17,443 bases of DNA from Alphaproteobacteria bacterium (GTDB lineage: Bacteria; Pseudomonadota; Alphaproteobacteria; Rickettsiales; RI-342), in the NCBI GenBank assembly GCA_020851915.1, contig JADZBT010000163.1:1-17443 (forward strand). The letters run 5' to 3'. Under the pieces are notes generated by a model. That model made no database searches, was not told the DNA's origin, and worked only from the letters and a program-made list of their open reading frames with translations. The position numbers and the translations under genes are program-made. Of this stretch, positions 8,123 through 15,124 are shown piece after piece (positions within the stretch are counted from its first letter, which is position 1; every line of letters begins with the position of its first letter).

Positions 8123-9355
8123 CTACGACCGCTTGAACAGACCGGACAGGCCGGCCTTCGATTCCTGTGTTCGTGCGGCAGGCTCAGCCATGCCGGGCAC
8201 GATGACCCTCTCCCCTGTGTGCTTGGTGATCATTCGTGCGGCAAGTTCCCGGAACTGCCGTGCGAGAGGAGAATTGCCGATCTCTGGGATGGTCTTTCCC
8301 TGATTCTCCGCTGCCACCACGGTCTTGATGTCGTTTATCAGGTGAAAATCGATGGATTTCTGACAGACGGTTTCGTAGTCCTTGGCGCTCACGGCCTCTT
8401 TGAATTTTGCGCCGCTGCGGTTGATGATGATGCGGATGGCATCGTCGTCGATCCCAATGTCGCGCCATGCGCCCAGCAGGCGCGCGGTATGCGTCACCGA
8501 GCGCAGCCACAACTGCGCGACCAGCACGCTCTGCGTAGATTCGCTCAATGCGGCGGCCACCCACGTAGACCAGATGTGCGGGAGGTCGATCACAATAAAA
8601 TCAAATCGTCCGCGCAGCGTAGAAAGCAGATCGCGGATAGTTTCGGGTCGAATGTCCGGCCACAGGCGCAGGTCATTGGGTGCTGCAATGACCTTCATGC
8701 GATCCCGCCCGCCATACTCCACCAGCATGCGGTTGACCAGCGTCGCATCGATGGTGCGCTCCGGATGCTCGAATATCTCCTTGATGCCGAAAGGCGAGGT
8801 AAGGTCGAGATTGCGGGCGATCATGCCGAACTGGAAATCCATATCGATGACCACCACCGACTTGCCGTAGTCGTAAGCAAGAGAGTAGGCGGTATTGAGT
8901 GCAACAGAGCTCGAACCATCCCCAGACGCTGCGCTCATAAAGGTGACTACCGCAGCGCCACCGCTGGACGCCGCGCTGTCGCCGTCATGCAACAGCGCGC
9001 TCCGGATGTTGCTGATCTTGACGGGACGCGTGAAATACTCCAGCACGCCTCTCTGACGCAACTCACGGTAAAACCCGACATCATTTATGGTTCCCAGCAC
9101 GACCACGCGGGAGCTGGGGGAACAGTATTCCGCCAGTGTGTCCAGTTCCGGCAGAACGTCCGCGCCGCGCGAACCGATGTCAATAACGATGTACTGAGGA
9201 GGGATGGCACGCGTACTAAGCGCCGTCACTGCGGACGCCGGAGAACCTACAACGATATGCGCGCTGGCATACCCCAGAACGGTCGCCACCTGAACGGCGA
9301 ACTCATGTTCCGATTCGGTCGCCAGAATTGCAAATACAGGGCTTTGTGAATCCAT
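8123..9355 (-). CDS. cpaE: CpaE/TadZ-like pilus localisation protein (receiver-like + MinD/ParA-like domains)
   Basis: CpaE/TadZ proteins sit on the cytoplasmic face and position the Tad machine, often at a pole. Residues 7 to about 122 form a receiver-like domain. The MinD/ParA-fold domain begins at about 134 (AAVVTFMSAASGDG) and has a switch I-like DMDFQFG (about 171-177) and a switch II-like VIDLPH (about 255-260). The P-loop is degenerate. Aligned with the family pattern SAKGGVGKSTIALN, this protein reads SAASGDGSSSVALN, so both the signature lysine and the nucleotide-binding lysine are lost. ATP hydrolysis is doubtful, though binding or dimerisation could remain. The protein ends with a basic KAGLSGLFKRS tail. 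AGGAAG lies 7 bases before the ATG. A 70-base gap separates it from cpaD and holds a possible internal promoter. Confidence 0.9.
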   Translation of the reverse strand: MDSQSPVFAILATESEHEFAVQVATVLGYASAHIVVGSPASAVTALSTRAIPPQYIVIDIGSRGADVLPELDTLAEYCSPSSRVVVLGTINDVGFYRELRQRGVLEYFTRPVKISNIRSALLHDGDSAASSGGAAVVTFMSAASGDGSSSVALNTAYSLAYDYGKSVVVIDMDFQFGMIARNLDLTSPFGIKEIFEHPERTIDATLVNRMLVEYGGRDRMKVIAAPNDLRLWPDIRPETIRDLLSTLRGRFDFIVIDLPHIWSTWVAAALSESTQSVLVAQLWLRSVTHTARLLGAWRDIGIDDDAIRIIINRSGAKFKEAVSAKDYETVCQKSIDFHLINDIKTVVAAENQGKTIPEIGNSPLARQFRELAARMITKHTGERVIVPGMAEPAARTQESKAGLSGLFKRS

Positions 9356-9403
9356 AGCCGCTCTTCCTGAGTCTTGAATAATGTCCGAGAAGTCTTCTAG
9401 CGG

Positions 9404-9409
9404 ATTATA
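9404..9409 (-). promoter_or_regulatory. Possible internal promoter -10 (TATAAT) upstream of cpaE
   Basis: A perfect TATAAT on the minus strand lies 48 bases before the cpaE ATG, in the only sizeable gap within the pilus block. The best -35 at 17-base spacing is poor (TTCTTA, 9427-9432, overlapping the cpaD stop). Just downstream is a small inverted repeat AGAA-GTC-TTCT (9388-9398). It could give cpaE-cpaF-tadB-tadC their own transcript. Confidence 0.4.
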
Positions 9410-9425
9410 CTACACGATTCCAGCC

Positions 9426-10007
9426 TTAAGAACCACCGGTAGCGAGGTCTTCCTTAAAGTCGGTTATGTCTTCGCTCGGCTTCTGGTATGCGTTGATGGT
9501 CTGTATCGCTTTCTCGCCGTCCTGATAATCCATGAGCGGCGGAGACACAATCTGCTGCTTATCGCTGATCATCTGCAACATATTCACCGCAGTAGAGCAT
9601 CCGAATGTCGGATGATTCAGGTTGTACGGATTGATGTGGTTGGAAATGAACTTACTACGACAATCATGGGCTACCACGCGGTCGTAGATAAGGGTAATGC
9701 CCCCGTCCGTTTCCGTGCCGTATTCTACCGGGACAGAAAACTGGGTGGCGACCTCAAGCGCCTTGGCGCAAAGCGGGGCCGTTGCAGAGCAGGAAAGCTG
9801 CACGCGGGAAGGTTGATCCTCGTTGAGCCAGCCTGTCAACTCGCTAATGGACTGATCGCTCGTAAGGCTAAGAGAAACACGCTCCGAAGAAACATTAAGC
9901 AGGGACTCCGGACTACTGCGATTCTGGTATGCGGAGTCCGGGACAACGCTGCATCCTGCCAATAGCAGGGCAGCGGAGCAGCAATACAAGGCGGTATGTT
10001 TTATCAT
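9426..10007 (-). CDS. cpaD: CpaD-family Tad pilus lipoprotein
   Basis: This outer-membrane-associated lipoprotein works with the CpaC secretin in alphaproteobacterial Tad pili. A type II signal peptide is clear: a short basic start (MIKH), a hydrophobic stretch and the lipobox LLAGC with Cys19 as the lipidation site. The CpaD signature is in the C-terminal half, with HDCRSKF (about 114-120), HPTFGCSTAVNMLQMISDKQ (about 132-151) and a following SPPLMDYQDGEKA. The paired Cys116 and Cys137 may form a disulfide. The length of 193 residues is somewhat short for the family. The ATG overlaps the cpaC stop by one base (TGATG), so it is almost certainly translated by coupling. Confidence 0.9.
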   Translation of the reverse strand: MIKHTALYCCSAALLLAGCSVVPDSAYQNRSSPESLLNVSSERVSLSLTSDQSISELTGWLNEDQPSRVQLSCSATAPLCAKALEVATQFSVPVEYGTETDGGITLIYDRVVAHDCRSKFISNHINPYNLNHPTFGCSTAVNMLQMISDKQQIVSPPLMDYQDGEKAIQTINAYQKPSEDITDFKEDLATGGS

Positions 10008-11446
10008 CAGTCTACCATGAACCCAACGGGGCCCTCCAAGCTCGGGTTTTGCGAGAGCACGGTGGCATCGCCGGAAAGCGAACCCAGCGCACCGTAGAAG
10101 AATGATTCCATCATGCTCGGTGCTTTGTACTCATCCGTGGGCAGGCGAATCTGATCTCCGGTGCTGGGATCCACCATATATGGAGTCACTGCAACGACCA
10201 GCTCGGTTTCCTTGCGTTCGAAGCTCGAATGACGGAATAGCGAACTGAGAACCGGAACCTCCGCGACGCCAGGAGTTTCATTCACCTGAGTGTTCACTGT
10301 ATCACTGATCAATCCTGCAATCATGAAGCTCTCGCCAGGGGCCAGCTCCACGGTGGTGTTAACCTTGCGTGACGATAATGCGGGGATCTGGAGTCCGTCT
10401 ACAATGATGGATCCCGTATCGGTAAGCTCGGATACTTCTGGCTGCACCACCAGACGTATGCGGTTGGCCGTGAGCACGAACGGAGTAAATTGGACAGACA
10501 CGCCGAACTGACGGAACTCGATCGTTACCGTATCGCCCTGTTGTGCCACTGGTACGGGGAATTCTCCACCTGCAAGAAACTCCGCCTTTTCACCGGACAT
10601 GGCGACCAGATTAGGCTCGGCCAATACCTTGAACAGACCGTCTTGCTCCAAGGCGTCAAGCGTGGCGTCTAAGGAGAAGCTTCCCCTGTCCAGCGCCGCT
10701 CCCAGAGTGGAGAAAGGCGTCGTAGTGGCGCTGCCTGCAAGCCCTGATCCCAGCAGCAGGCCAAAGCCGCCGGCGGTACGGGCCGCATCCAGATTGAAGC
10801 CCAGCTCTTTCAGAGTGGTGCGCTGTATCTCGCCCACCCTTACGCGCAGCATCACCTGCTGGCCGCTGCGGATTTTGGTAAGATTCAGGATCTGTATGCC
10901 GCTGCTGGTGCTCTCGCTACCCGTGGAGGCAATGGCGGCATCCACACCCGTGCCTGCGGCTGCTGTCGTGCCGGAGCCCGATGCGGAAGCCCCGTTGACA
11001 AACTGGCTGACGATCTGCACGGCCTTCTGCGCCACGGAGGCATCGCTGACTTCGCCAGTAAGGGCTACGTTATCGTTGACCATCTCCACCTTCAGCTCCT
11101 CACCGGGGAAAAAGCCGTTCAGGGCTTTGCGGATGGCAGGAAGATCATAAATGACCGACACCACCATATCCTTAATTACCTTCCCGTTTGGATCGAAGAT
11201 CCGCAGATTGGTCGTGCCGATGCTTCGGCCAATGACGGAGATGCGCTTTGCGCCATGCACGTACACATCGGCGATGGCTGGATTCGCGACCACCACTTCG
11301 TCGGCTGTGTCGGAGAGCATAAGCAATTCCGAACGATTCACCGGCACAGTGAGCGCGGATGACTCAGCCCGCGCAACGCCGACCCCAAACCCAAAGACCG
11401 CGACTCCCAGCAATGCCACCGCAATGCCACGCATATAAGTTCTCAT
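10007..11446 (-). CDS. cpaC: Tad pilus outer-membrane secretin CpaC (RcpA)
   Basis: CpaC forms the outer-membrane channel through which the pilus passes. The 479-residue protein starts with a Sec signal peptide (hydrophobic to about 24, likely cleavage after ARA at about 27). A secretin N-terminal domain covers about 32-100, with the pattern VANPAIADVYVHG...ISVIGRSIGTTNLRIFD (in two parts, 53-65 and 69-85). A BON-like domain covers about 100-150, and a Gly/Ser/Ala linker with few charges about 151-183. The secretin pore domain begins near 185 (QILNLTKIRSGQQVMLRVRV) and closes with EVPVLSSLFRHSSF and ETELVVAVTPYMV (about 396-425). After this comes a tail of about 55 residues. The start overlaps the cpaB stop as ATGA, and its own stop overlaps cpaD. 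Confidence 0.96.
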   Translation of the reverse strand: MRTYMRGIAVALLGVAVFGFGVGVARAESSALTVPVNRSELLMLSDTADEVVVANPAIADVYVHGAKRISVIGRSIGTTNLRIFDPNGKVIKDMVVSVIYDLPAIRKALNGFFPGEELKVEMVNDNVALTGEVSDASVAQKAVQIVSQFVNGASASGSGTTAAAGTGVDAAIASTGSESTSSGIQILNLTKIRSGQQVMLRVRVGEIQRTTLKELGFNLDAARTAGGFGLLLGSGLAGSATTTPFSTLGAALDRGSFSLDATLDALEQDGLFKVLAEPNLVAMSGEKAEFLAGGEFPVPVAQQGDTVTIEFRQFGVSVQFTPFVLTANRIRLVVQPEVSELTDTGSIIVDGLQIPALSSRKVNTTVELAPGESFMIAGLISDTVNTQVNETPGVAEVPVLSSLFRHSSFERKETELVVAVTPYMVDPSTGDQIRLPTDEYKAPSMMESFFYGALGSLSGDATVLSQNPSLEGPVGFMVD

Positions 11447-12546
11447 GGCTTATCTCCCGAAATCGTTTCCGGTTCCGCTCCTCTTACGACTGTGATTTGA
11501 AACGTCACAGGCGCGACCTGAGGAGCGCCCTTATTGAATCCGACACCGCCCATCGAGGTGTCACCCGACAGCAGCGCCCGCTGCGCTGCTTCCGCAGATG
11601 CAGCCTGTTCAGGAGTCAGAGGCTGACCATCCGGGTTTACAGGTTTCCCATCCGGCCCAAGCACAAGCGGCACACCTACTTCGCCAGCGCCGCCACTTAC
11701 GTCAATGCGCTCACCTTTTTCATTCACAGGCCCTTCGCGCGTATAAAGAACGGGGAAATAGCTCGGAGGATTGATGCGGGAAAGATCGTCTTCCGAGGTC
11801 GGCGCAGCCACGGGCTCCTTCCCCTCGCTGTAGAGGGAGCGCAGAGACATCGAGAGCTTGCCGCGATCCTGAGCGAGCAGGATGCGCTGAGCATCTTCGC
11901 GAGTCGCAGCCAACGTCACGCTGCCGGGAACCGCCGGCTCCGCGCCATCATACGATGCAGCCTTCTGGTCAACCGCAATGACCTTCAGGTCGGCCACCAG
12001 CACCTCGGTAATCTGATCCGTCATATCCTTAGATTCGGGGTCGCTGGGGTCGATCGGCCCCATCGACACTTCATGGGTGATGAGCACGTCCACGCGGTCA
12101 CCGGGATAGATGAAACCCGCTACGCTCGACACCGTATCCACCGCGACGGTCACCGCGCGCATGCCCTTTTCCAGAGCAGCCGCCAAAAAGCTTGGGTCGC
12201 TGGGATTTGCCAGTTTGCTGCGGATGATGGGTTCACCCTTCTGGAATTCACCACGAGTAACCAGACCCATGATGTCGGAATCTCCCTTGCCATCCGTAAC
12301 GATGAAGTCATCCAGCTTCAGGTGGGTCGGCCATGGCTGGCGATCAACGAAATCCGGCGCCACTTTCGTGCCGATCGGAATGCGGTCACGCGCGACAAGC
12401 ACGTCTACTTTCGGCACTTCTTCCACCTGGATCTTCGGGACTTCCACGATGATTTTTTCCGGCTCTTTGGGCTTAGAAAAATTCAGCACCATCAGACCCG
12501 CGCCCGCAGACATCGCGATAACCAAAAGCAGGATAATCAGCCGCAT
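11443..12546 (-). CDS. cpaB: Flp pilus assembly protein CpaB (RcpC), SAF domain
   Basis: CpaB is an inner-membrane-anchored periplasmic protein of the Tad secretion complex. It is the first gene of the pilus block. It has an N-terminal membrane helix (about 3-21), a Lys/Glu/Val/Pro-rich spacer (about 25-46) and a SAF domain (about 47-112: VDVLVARDRIPIGTKV... and the closing GEPIIRSKL). The RcpC domain begins at about 128 with GMRAVTVAVD and has FIYPGDRVDVLITHE (about 145-159) and DLKVIAVD. About 100 residues (roughly 245-345) are rich in Gly, Pro, Asp and Ala and look disordered. The usual C-terminal strand (VTFQITVVRGAEPETISG) then ends the protein. AAGGA sits 6 bases before the ATG. The gene diverges from guaA across an AT-rich region. 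Confidence 0.94.
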   Translation of the reverse strand: MRLIILLLVIAMSAGAGLMVLNFSKPKEPEKIIVEVPKIQVEEVPKVDVLVARDRIPIGTKVAPDFVDRQPWPTHLKLDDFIVTDGKGDSDIMGLVTRGEFQKGEPIIRSKLANPSDPSFLAAALEKGMRAVTVAVDTVSSVAGFIYPGDRVDVLITHEVSMGPIDPSDPESKDMTDQITEVLVADLKVIAVDQKAASYDGAEPAVPGSVTLAATREDAQRILLAQDRGKLSMSLRSLYSEGKEPVAAPTSEDDLSRINPPSYFPVLYTREGPVNEKGERIDVSGGAGEVGVPLVLGPDGKPVNPDGQPLTPEQAASAEAAQRALLSGDTSMGGVGFNKGAPQVAPVTFQITVVRGAEPETISGDKP

Positions 12547-12591
12547 TCGCGATCCTTCTCAATCCCTAGAGATATAGGTATAAACCACAGA

Positions 12592-12618
12592 ATAATACTA
12601 CATTTAGTATATCTTAAC
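12592..12618 (-). promoter_or_regulatory. Candidate cpaB promoter with CtrA-box-like element
   Basis: TTTA-N7-TTAAC (12603-12618, read on the plus strand) matches 8 of 9 fixed positions of the CtrA box TTAA-N7-TTAAC. On the minus strand its GTTAAG half (12618-12613) falls 15 bases before TATTAT (12597-12592), a 5/6 match to a -10 box. This is the usual geometry of CtrA-activated promoters, where the box covers the -35 zone. The expected leader before cpaB would be about 35-40 bases. The region is AT-rich, so a chance match is possible. Confidence 0.4.
12595..12610. repeat. Inverted repeat ATACTA-CATT-TAGTAT
   Basis: A perfect 6-base inverted repeat with a 4-base spacer lies inside the candidate cpaB promoter. 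It overlaps both the -10 and the CtrA-like box. It could be an operator or chance symmetry in AT-rich DNA. Confidence 0.5.
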
Positions 12619-12662
12619 TCTACACACCATAGTTATTTTTTGGAAAAAGACATCTGTTTTTT

Positions 12663-12698
12663 GCAACATGTTGCGGTTTTTTCATTTGACTTCGCAAC
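12663..12698. repeat. Palindrome GCAACATGTTGC plus a third half-site
   Basis: A perfect 12-base palindrome (12663-12674) has a T6 run directly on its left (12657-12662) and another two bases to its right (12677-12682). Its right arm GTTGCG (12670-12675) also pairs with CGCAAC at 12693-12698, giving three copies of the same half-site within 36 bases in front of guaA. The layout resembles a regulator binding region. I cannot name the regulator. Confidence 0.55.
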
Positions 12699-12712
12699 GA
12701 CTGGTGCATTTT
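12686..12712 (+). promoter_or_regulatory. Possible guaA promoter
   Basis: TTGACT (12686-12691) is a 5/6 match to a -35 box. The best -10 nearby is weak (CATTTT, 12707-12712, spacer 15). The third GCAAC half-site falls within the spacer. If used, the leader to guaA would be about 75 bases. No riboswitch fold was recognised in it. Confidence 0.3.
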
Positions 12713-12792
12713 CCTCACTCTCCGCGCCGCGTGGCGGAAAACACCGAGAATTAAGGTGGCATTTCGCAGCAAATCGGGTAAAAGAACACGCC

Positions 12793-14340
12793 ATGACAGA
12801 CCGCATCCTCATTCTCGATTTTGGCTCTCAGGTAACACAGCTTATCGCGCGACGCGTTCGCGAGGCAGGCGCGTATTGCGAGATACGCCCCTTCAATATC
12901 GGCGATGCCGAGATGGAGGCGTTTGGTGCGCGGGGCATCATCTTATCCGGCGGGCCCGCTTCGGTCATCGGGAACGAGGGGCCGAAAATTTCGCGGCGCG
13001 TGTTCGAGCTGGGGCTTCCGGTGCTGGGCATCTGCTACGGCGAGCAACTGATGTGCGACCTGCTGGGCGGCGCGGTCGAATCATCCGATCATCGTGAATT
13101 CGGGCGTGCCGAAGTGGAAGTCGTGGGCGCGTGCGACCTCTTCGACGGCGTCTGGGCACAGGGCAGCCGCGAGCAGGTCTGGATGAGTCATGGCGATCGG
13201 GTGATCCGTATCCCGGAAGGGTTCCGTGTGGTCGCGCGTACCGATTCTGCGCCCTTTGCTGCGATCGCGGATGATGCGCGGCGCTTCTACGGCACGCAGT
13301 TCCATATCGAGGTGGCTCATACGCCGCACGGCGCGGCATTGCTCCGGAAATTCGTGCGCGATATCTGCGGGTGTTCGGGCGACTGGACGATGGCGGCGTT
13401 TCGTGAGCGCGAGATCGCCCGCATCCGCGAGCAGGTGGGAAAAGACAAGGTGATCTGCGCGGTGAGCGGCGGAGTGGATTCCTCCGTGGTGGCGGCGCTG
13501 CTGCATGAGGCGATCGGCGAGCAACTGACGTGCATATTCGTCAATACCGGCGTGCTGCGCCACCGCGAGGCCGAGCAGGTGCAGGACATGTTCCGCAACC
13601 ATTTCAATATCCCACTCATCTATAAGGACGCGAGCGGACTGTTCCTCGGTAAGCTCGCGGGCGTGGCCGACCCGGAGCAGAAGCGCAAGATCATCGGCGG
13701 CACGTTCATCGACGTGTTTGATGAAGAGGCGCATAAGATCAAGGATGTAAAATTCCTCGCGCAGGGCACGCTTTATCCTGACGTCATTGAATCGGTGTCC
13801 TTCACGGGGGGGCCCAGCGTCACGATCAAATCGCACCATAATGTCGGTGGATTGCCCGCGCGCATGAAGCTGAAGCTCGTCGAACCCTTACGTGAACTCT
13901 TCAAGGACGAGGTGCGCGTGCTTGGCCGCGAGCTCGGCATGACCGACGAGATGGTTGGGCGGCATCCGTTCCCCGGCCCGGGGCTGGCCATCCGCATTCC
14001 CGGTGAGATCACGCCGGAGAAGGTGGCGATCCTCCAGAAGGCTGATGCCATCTATATCGAGGAGATCCGCAAGGCAGGGCTGTACGATGCCATCTGGCAA
14101 GCTTTCGCGGTGCTGTTGCCGGTGCGTACCGTGGGGGTTATGGGTGATGCGCGCACCTACGAATATGTCTGCGGCCTGCGCGCGGTGACCTCCACCGACG
14201 GCATGACGGCGGATTTCTACCCGTTCGATCCGGCGTTCCTGGGGCGCGTGGCGAGCCGTATCGCCAACGAGGTGCGCGGCATCAACCGCGTGGTCTATGA
14301 TTTTACCAGCAAGCCACCCGGAACCATCGAGTGGGAGTAG
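12793..14340 (+). CDS. guaA: GMP synthase (glutamine-hydrolysing)
   Basis: GuaA converts XMP to GMP using ATP and ammonia released from glutamine, the last step of guanine nucleotide synthesis. At 515 residues it has the normal length. The glutamine amidotransferase domain (about 1-195) has LSGGPASV, the nucleophile Cys81 in GICYGEQ, and His171 and Glu173 in QFHIEVAHT, so the triad is complete. The family usually reads FHPEV, so the Pro to Ile change is uncommon. The ATP pyrophosphatase domain has the P-loop SGGVDSS (225-231). The C-terminal dimerisation/XMP domain has RHPFPGPGLAIRIPGE (about 390-405) and ends in KPPGTIEWE, the standard GuaA terminus. The frame stays open far upstream, antisense to cpaB, but MTDRILILDFGSQ at 12793 is the family start. 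The ribosome binding site is weak. Confidence 0.98.
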   Translation: MTDRILILDFGSQVTQLIARRVREAGAYCEIRPFNIGDAEMEAFGARGIILSGGPASVIGNEGPKISRRVFELGLPVLGICYGEQLMCDLLGGAVESSDHREFGRAEVEVVGACDLFDGVWAQGSREQVWMSHGDRVIRIPEGFRVVARTDSAPFAAIADDARRFYGTQFHIEVAHTPHGAALLRKFVRDICGCSGDWTMAAFREREIARIREQVGKDKVICAVSGGVDSSVVAALLHEAIGEQLTCIFVNTGVLRHREAEQVQDMFRNHFNIPLIYKDASGLFLGKLAGVADPEQKRKIIGGTFIDVFDEEAHKIKDVKFLAQGTLYPDVIESVSFTGGPSVTIKSHHNVGGLPARMKLKLVEPLRELFKDEVRVLGRELGMTDEMVGRHPFPGPGLAIRIPGEITPEKVAILQKADAIYIEEIRKAGLYDAIWQAFAVLLPVRTVGVMGDARTYEYVCGLRAVTSTDGMTADFYPFDPAFLGRVASRIANEVRGINRVVYDFTSKPPGTIEWE

Positions 14341-14353
14341 GGACATCTTCCAT

Positions 14354-14382
14354 TTGCCAAGCGGTTGGAAAGTGCGTATTTA
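14354..14382 (+). promoter_or_regulatory. Possible promoter for the yfgM-like/bamB/der genes
   Basis: In the 76-base gap after guaA, TTGCCA (14354-14359) and TATTTA (14377-14382) are spaced by exactly 17 bases. The -35 matches 5/6 and the -10 only 3/6. No terminator is visible after guaA, so read-through from guaA is equally possible. Confidence 0.3.
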
Positions 14383-14416
14383 GTCAGCGGTGTATTCACA
14401 CAGGAGCGGGGCGTAG

Positions 14417-15124
14417 ATGTCATCGGAATTGATTCGGGAATTGGAAGAAGACCTGCGGGCAGAGAATCTCGCGAAGCTGTGGCGTAAGCATAACCATCTT
14501 ATCATAGGTGCGGTCGCGGCACTGGTGGTGGGCGTTGGGATTCACTCCGGCTGGTCGCATTACCGGCTGTCACGCGAGCAGGAGAGCGGCGACAGGCTGC
14601 TCGCAGCGGTCGATCTGTTCAATGAAAATAAATATGACGTCGCCGGCGACGCCTTCCGCGCGCTGAGCGAGGAGGGAACCTCAGGTTATGCATCGCTGGG
14701 GGCGTTCATGCATGCCGAATCGCTGCTCAAGGCGGGCAAGGTGGCAGACGCGATAGCGGCGTACGAAGCACTGGCGCAGGATAGCGGTGCAGACATCGCG
14801 GTGCGCGATCTGGCGTCGCTCCAGTCGGTGAGCCTCCGTATGAATGAGAAGAAGGAGGACGGTGTACCGGAAGCACTGGATGCGGCGATGAAATCAGGCC
14901 GTCCTTTCGCGTCCAGCGCGAAGGAACTGAAGGCGGTATACCTGATGCAGCATGGCAAATCCGCCGAAGCGGCGATGCTGCTGGCGGAGCTGGTAGCGGA
15001 TACGAACACGCAGCAGAGCATGAAGGCGCGGGCAGAACAGATGTTGTCCACGCTGACTGCCGATGCACCGGCGGCAGAGGACAAAAAAACAGAGGAGCCG
15101 AAATCCGATGACGCGGCTTCGTGA
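14417..15124 (+). CDS. YfgM-like membrane-anchored TPR protein
   Basis: The 235-residue protein has the YfgM architecture. It has a cytoplasmic charged N-terminus (LIRELEEDLRAENLAKLWRKH), a single membrane helix (about 28-46) and then a periplasmic helical-repeat domain with TPR-like pairs (about 60-210, for example GAFMHAESLLKAGKVADAIA). The last 25 residues are a Lys/Glu/Asp-rich tail. In E. coli YfgM binds the SecYEG translocon and periplasmic chaperones. That role here is inferred from architecture and from the same neighbours (BamB and Der). The start is preceded by AGGAG about 10 bases upstream. The end overlaps the next gene by 17 bases. Confidence 0.85.
   Translation: MSSELIRELEEDLRAENLAKLWRKHNHLIIGAVAALVVGVGIHSGWSHYRLSREQESGDRLLAAVDLFNENKYDVAGDAFRALSEEGTSGYASLGAFMHAESLLKAGKVADAIAAYEALAQDSGADIAVRDLASLQSVSLRMNEKKEDGVPEALDAAMKSGRPFASSAKELKAVYLMQHGKSAEAAMLLAELVADTNTQQSMKARAEQMLSTLTADAPAAEDKKTEEPKSDDAAS

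Larger units (their letters stand above)
12547..12792. other. Divergent AT-rich intergenic regulatory region between cpaB and guaA
   Basis: This is the longest non-coding stretch of the window (246 bases). It is clearly richer in A and T than the genes around it. It holds the candidate cpaB promoter with the CtrA-like box, the palindrome cluster with its T6 tracts and the candidate guaA -35. I see no small RNA gene, riboswitch or convincing leader peptide in it. Confidence 0.8.

Noticed and set aside
8219..9349. 376-codon plus-strand ORF opposite cpaE
   Set aside because: It is an antisense shadow with no recognisable domain. cpaE has a ribosome binding site and conserved neighbours.
12663..12682. 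GCAACATGTTGC followed by GGTTTTTT read as a Rho-independent terminator
   Set aside because: As a hairpin it offers only a 4-base stem with a 4-base loop, and no gene ends upstream on that strand. An operator-like palindrome fits better.
11359..12792. Long in-frame upstream extension of the guaA reading frame (478 codons)
   Set aside because: It lies antisense to cpaB and the start of cpaC, which have clear domains. GuaA family proteins begin at MTDRILILDFGSQ (12793). The upstream residues are Arg/His-rich shadow sequence.
12756..13097. Possible small leader ORF starting at GTG after AAGGTGG, before guaA
   Set aside because: The frame continues into guaA as an Arg-rich shadow. It shows no attenuator hairpins or runs of regulatory codons.
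14346..14371. Inverted repeats TTCCA/TGGAA and CCAA-GCGG-TTGG after guaA
   Set aside because: The stems are only 4-5 bases and no T run follows, so this is not a convincing terminator.
15063..15107. Upstream start for bamB giving 15 more residues
   Set aside because: The extra residues (MHRRQRTKKQ...) would bury the type II signal peptide. The ATG at 15108 gives a normal lipoprotein signal.
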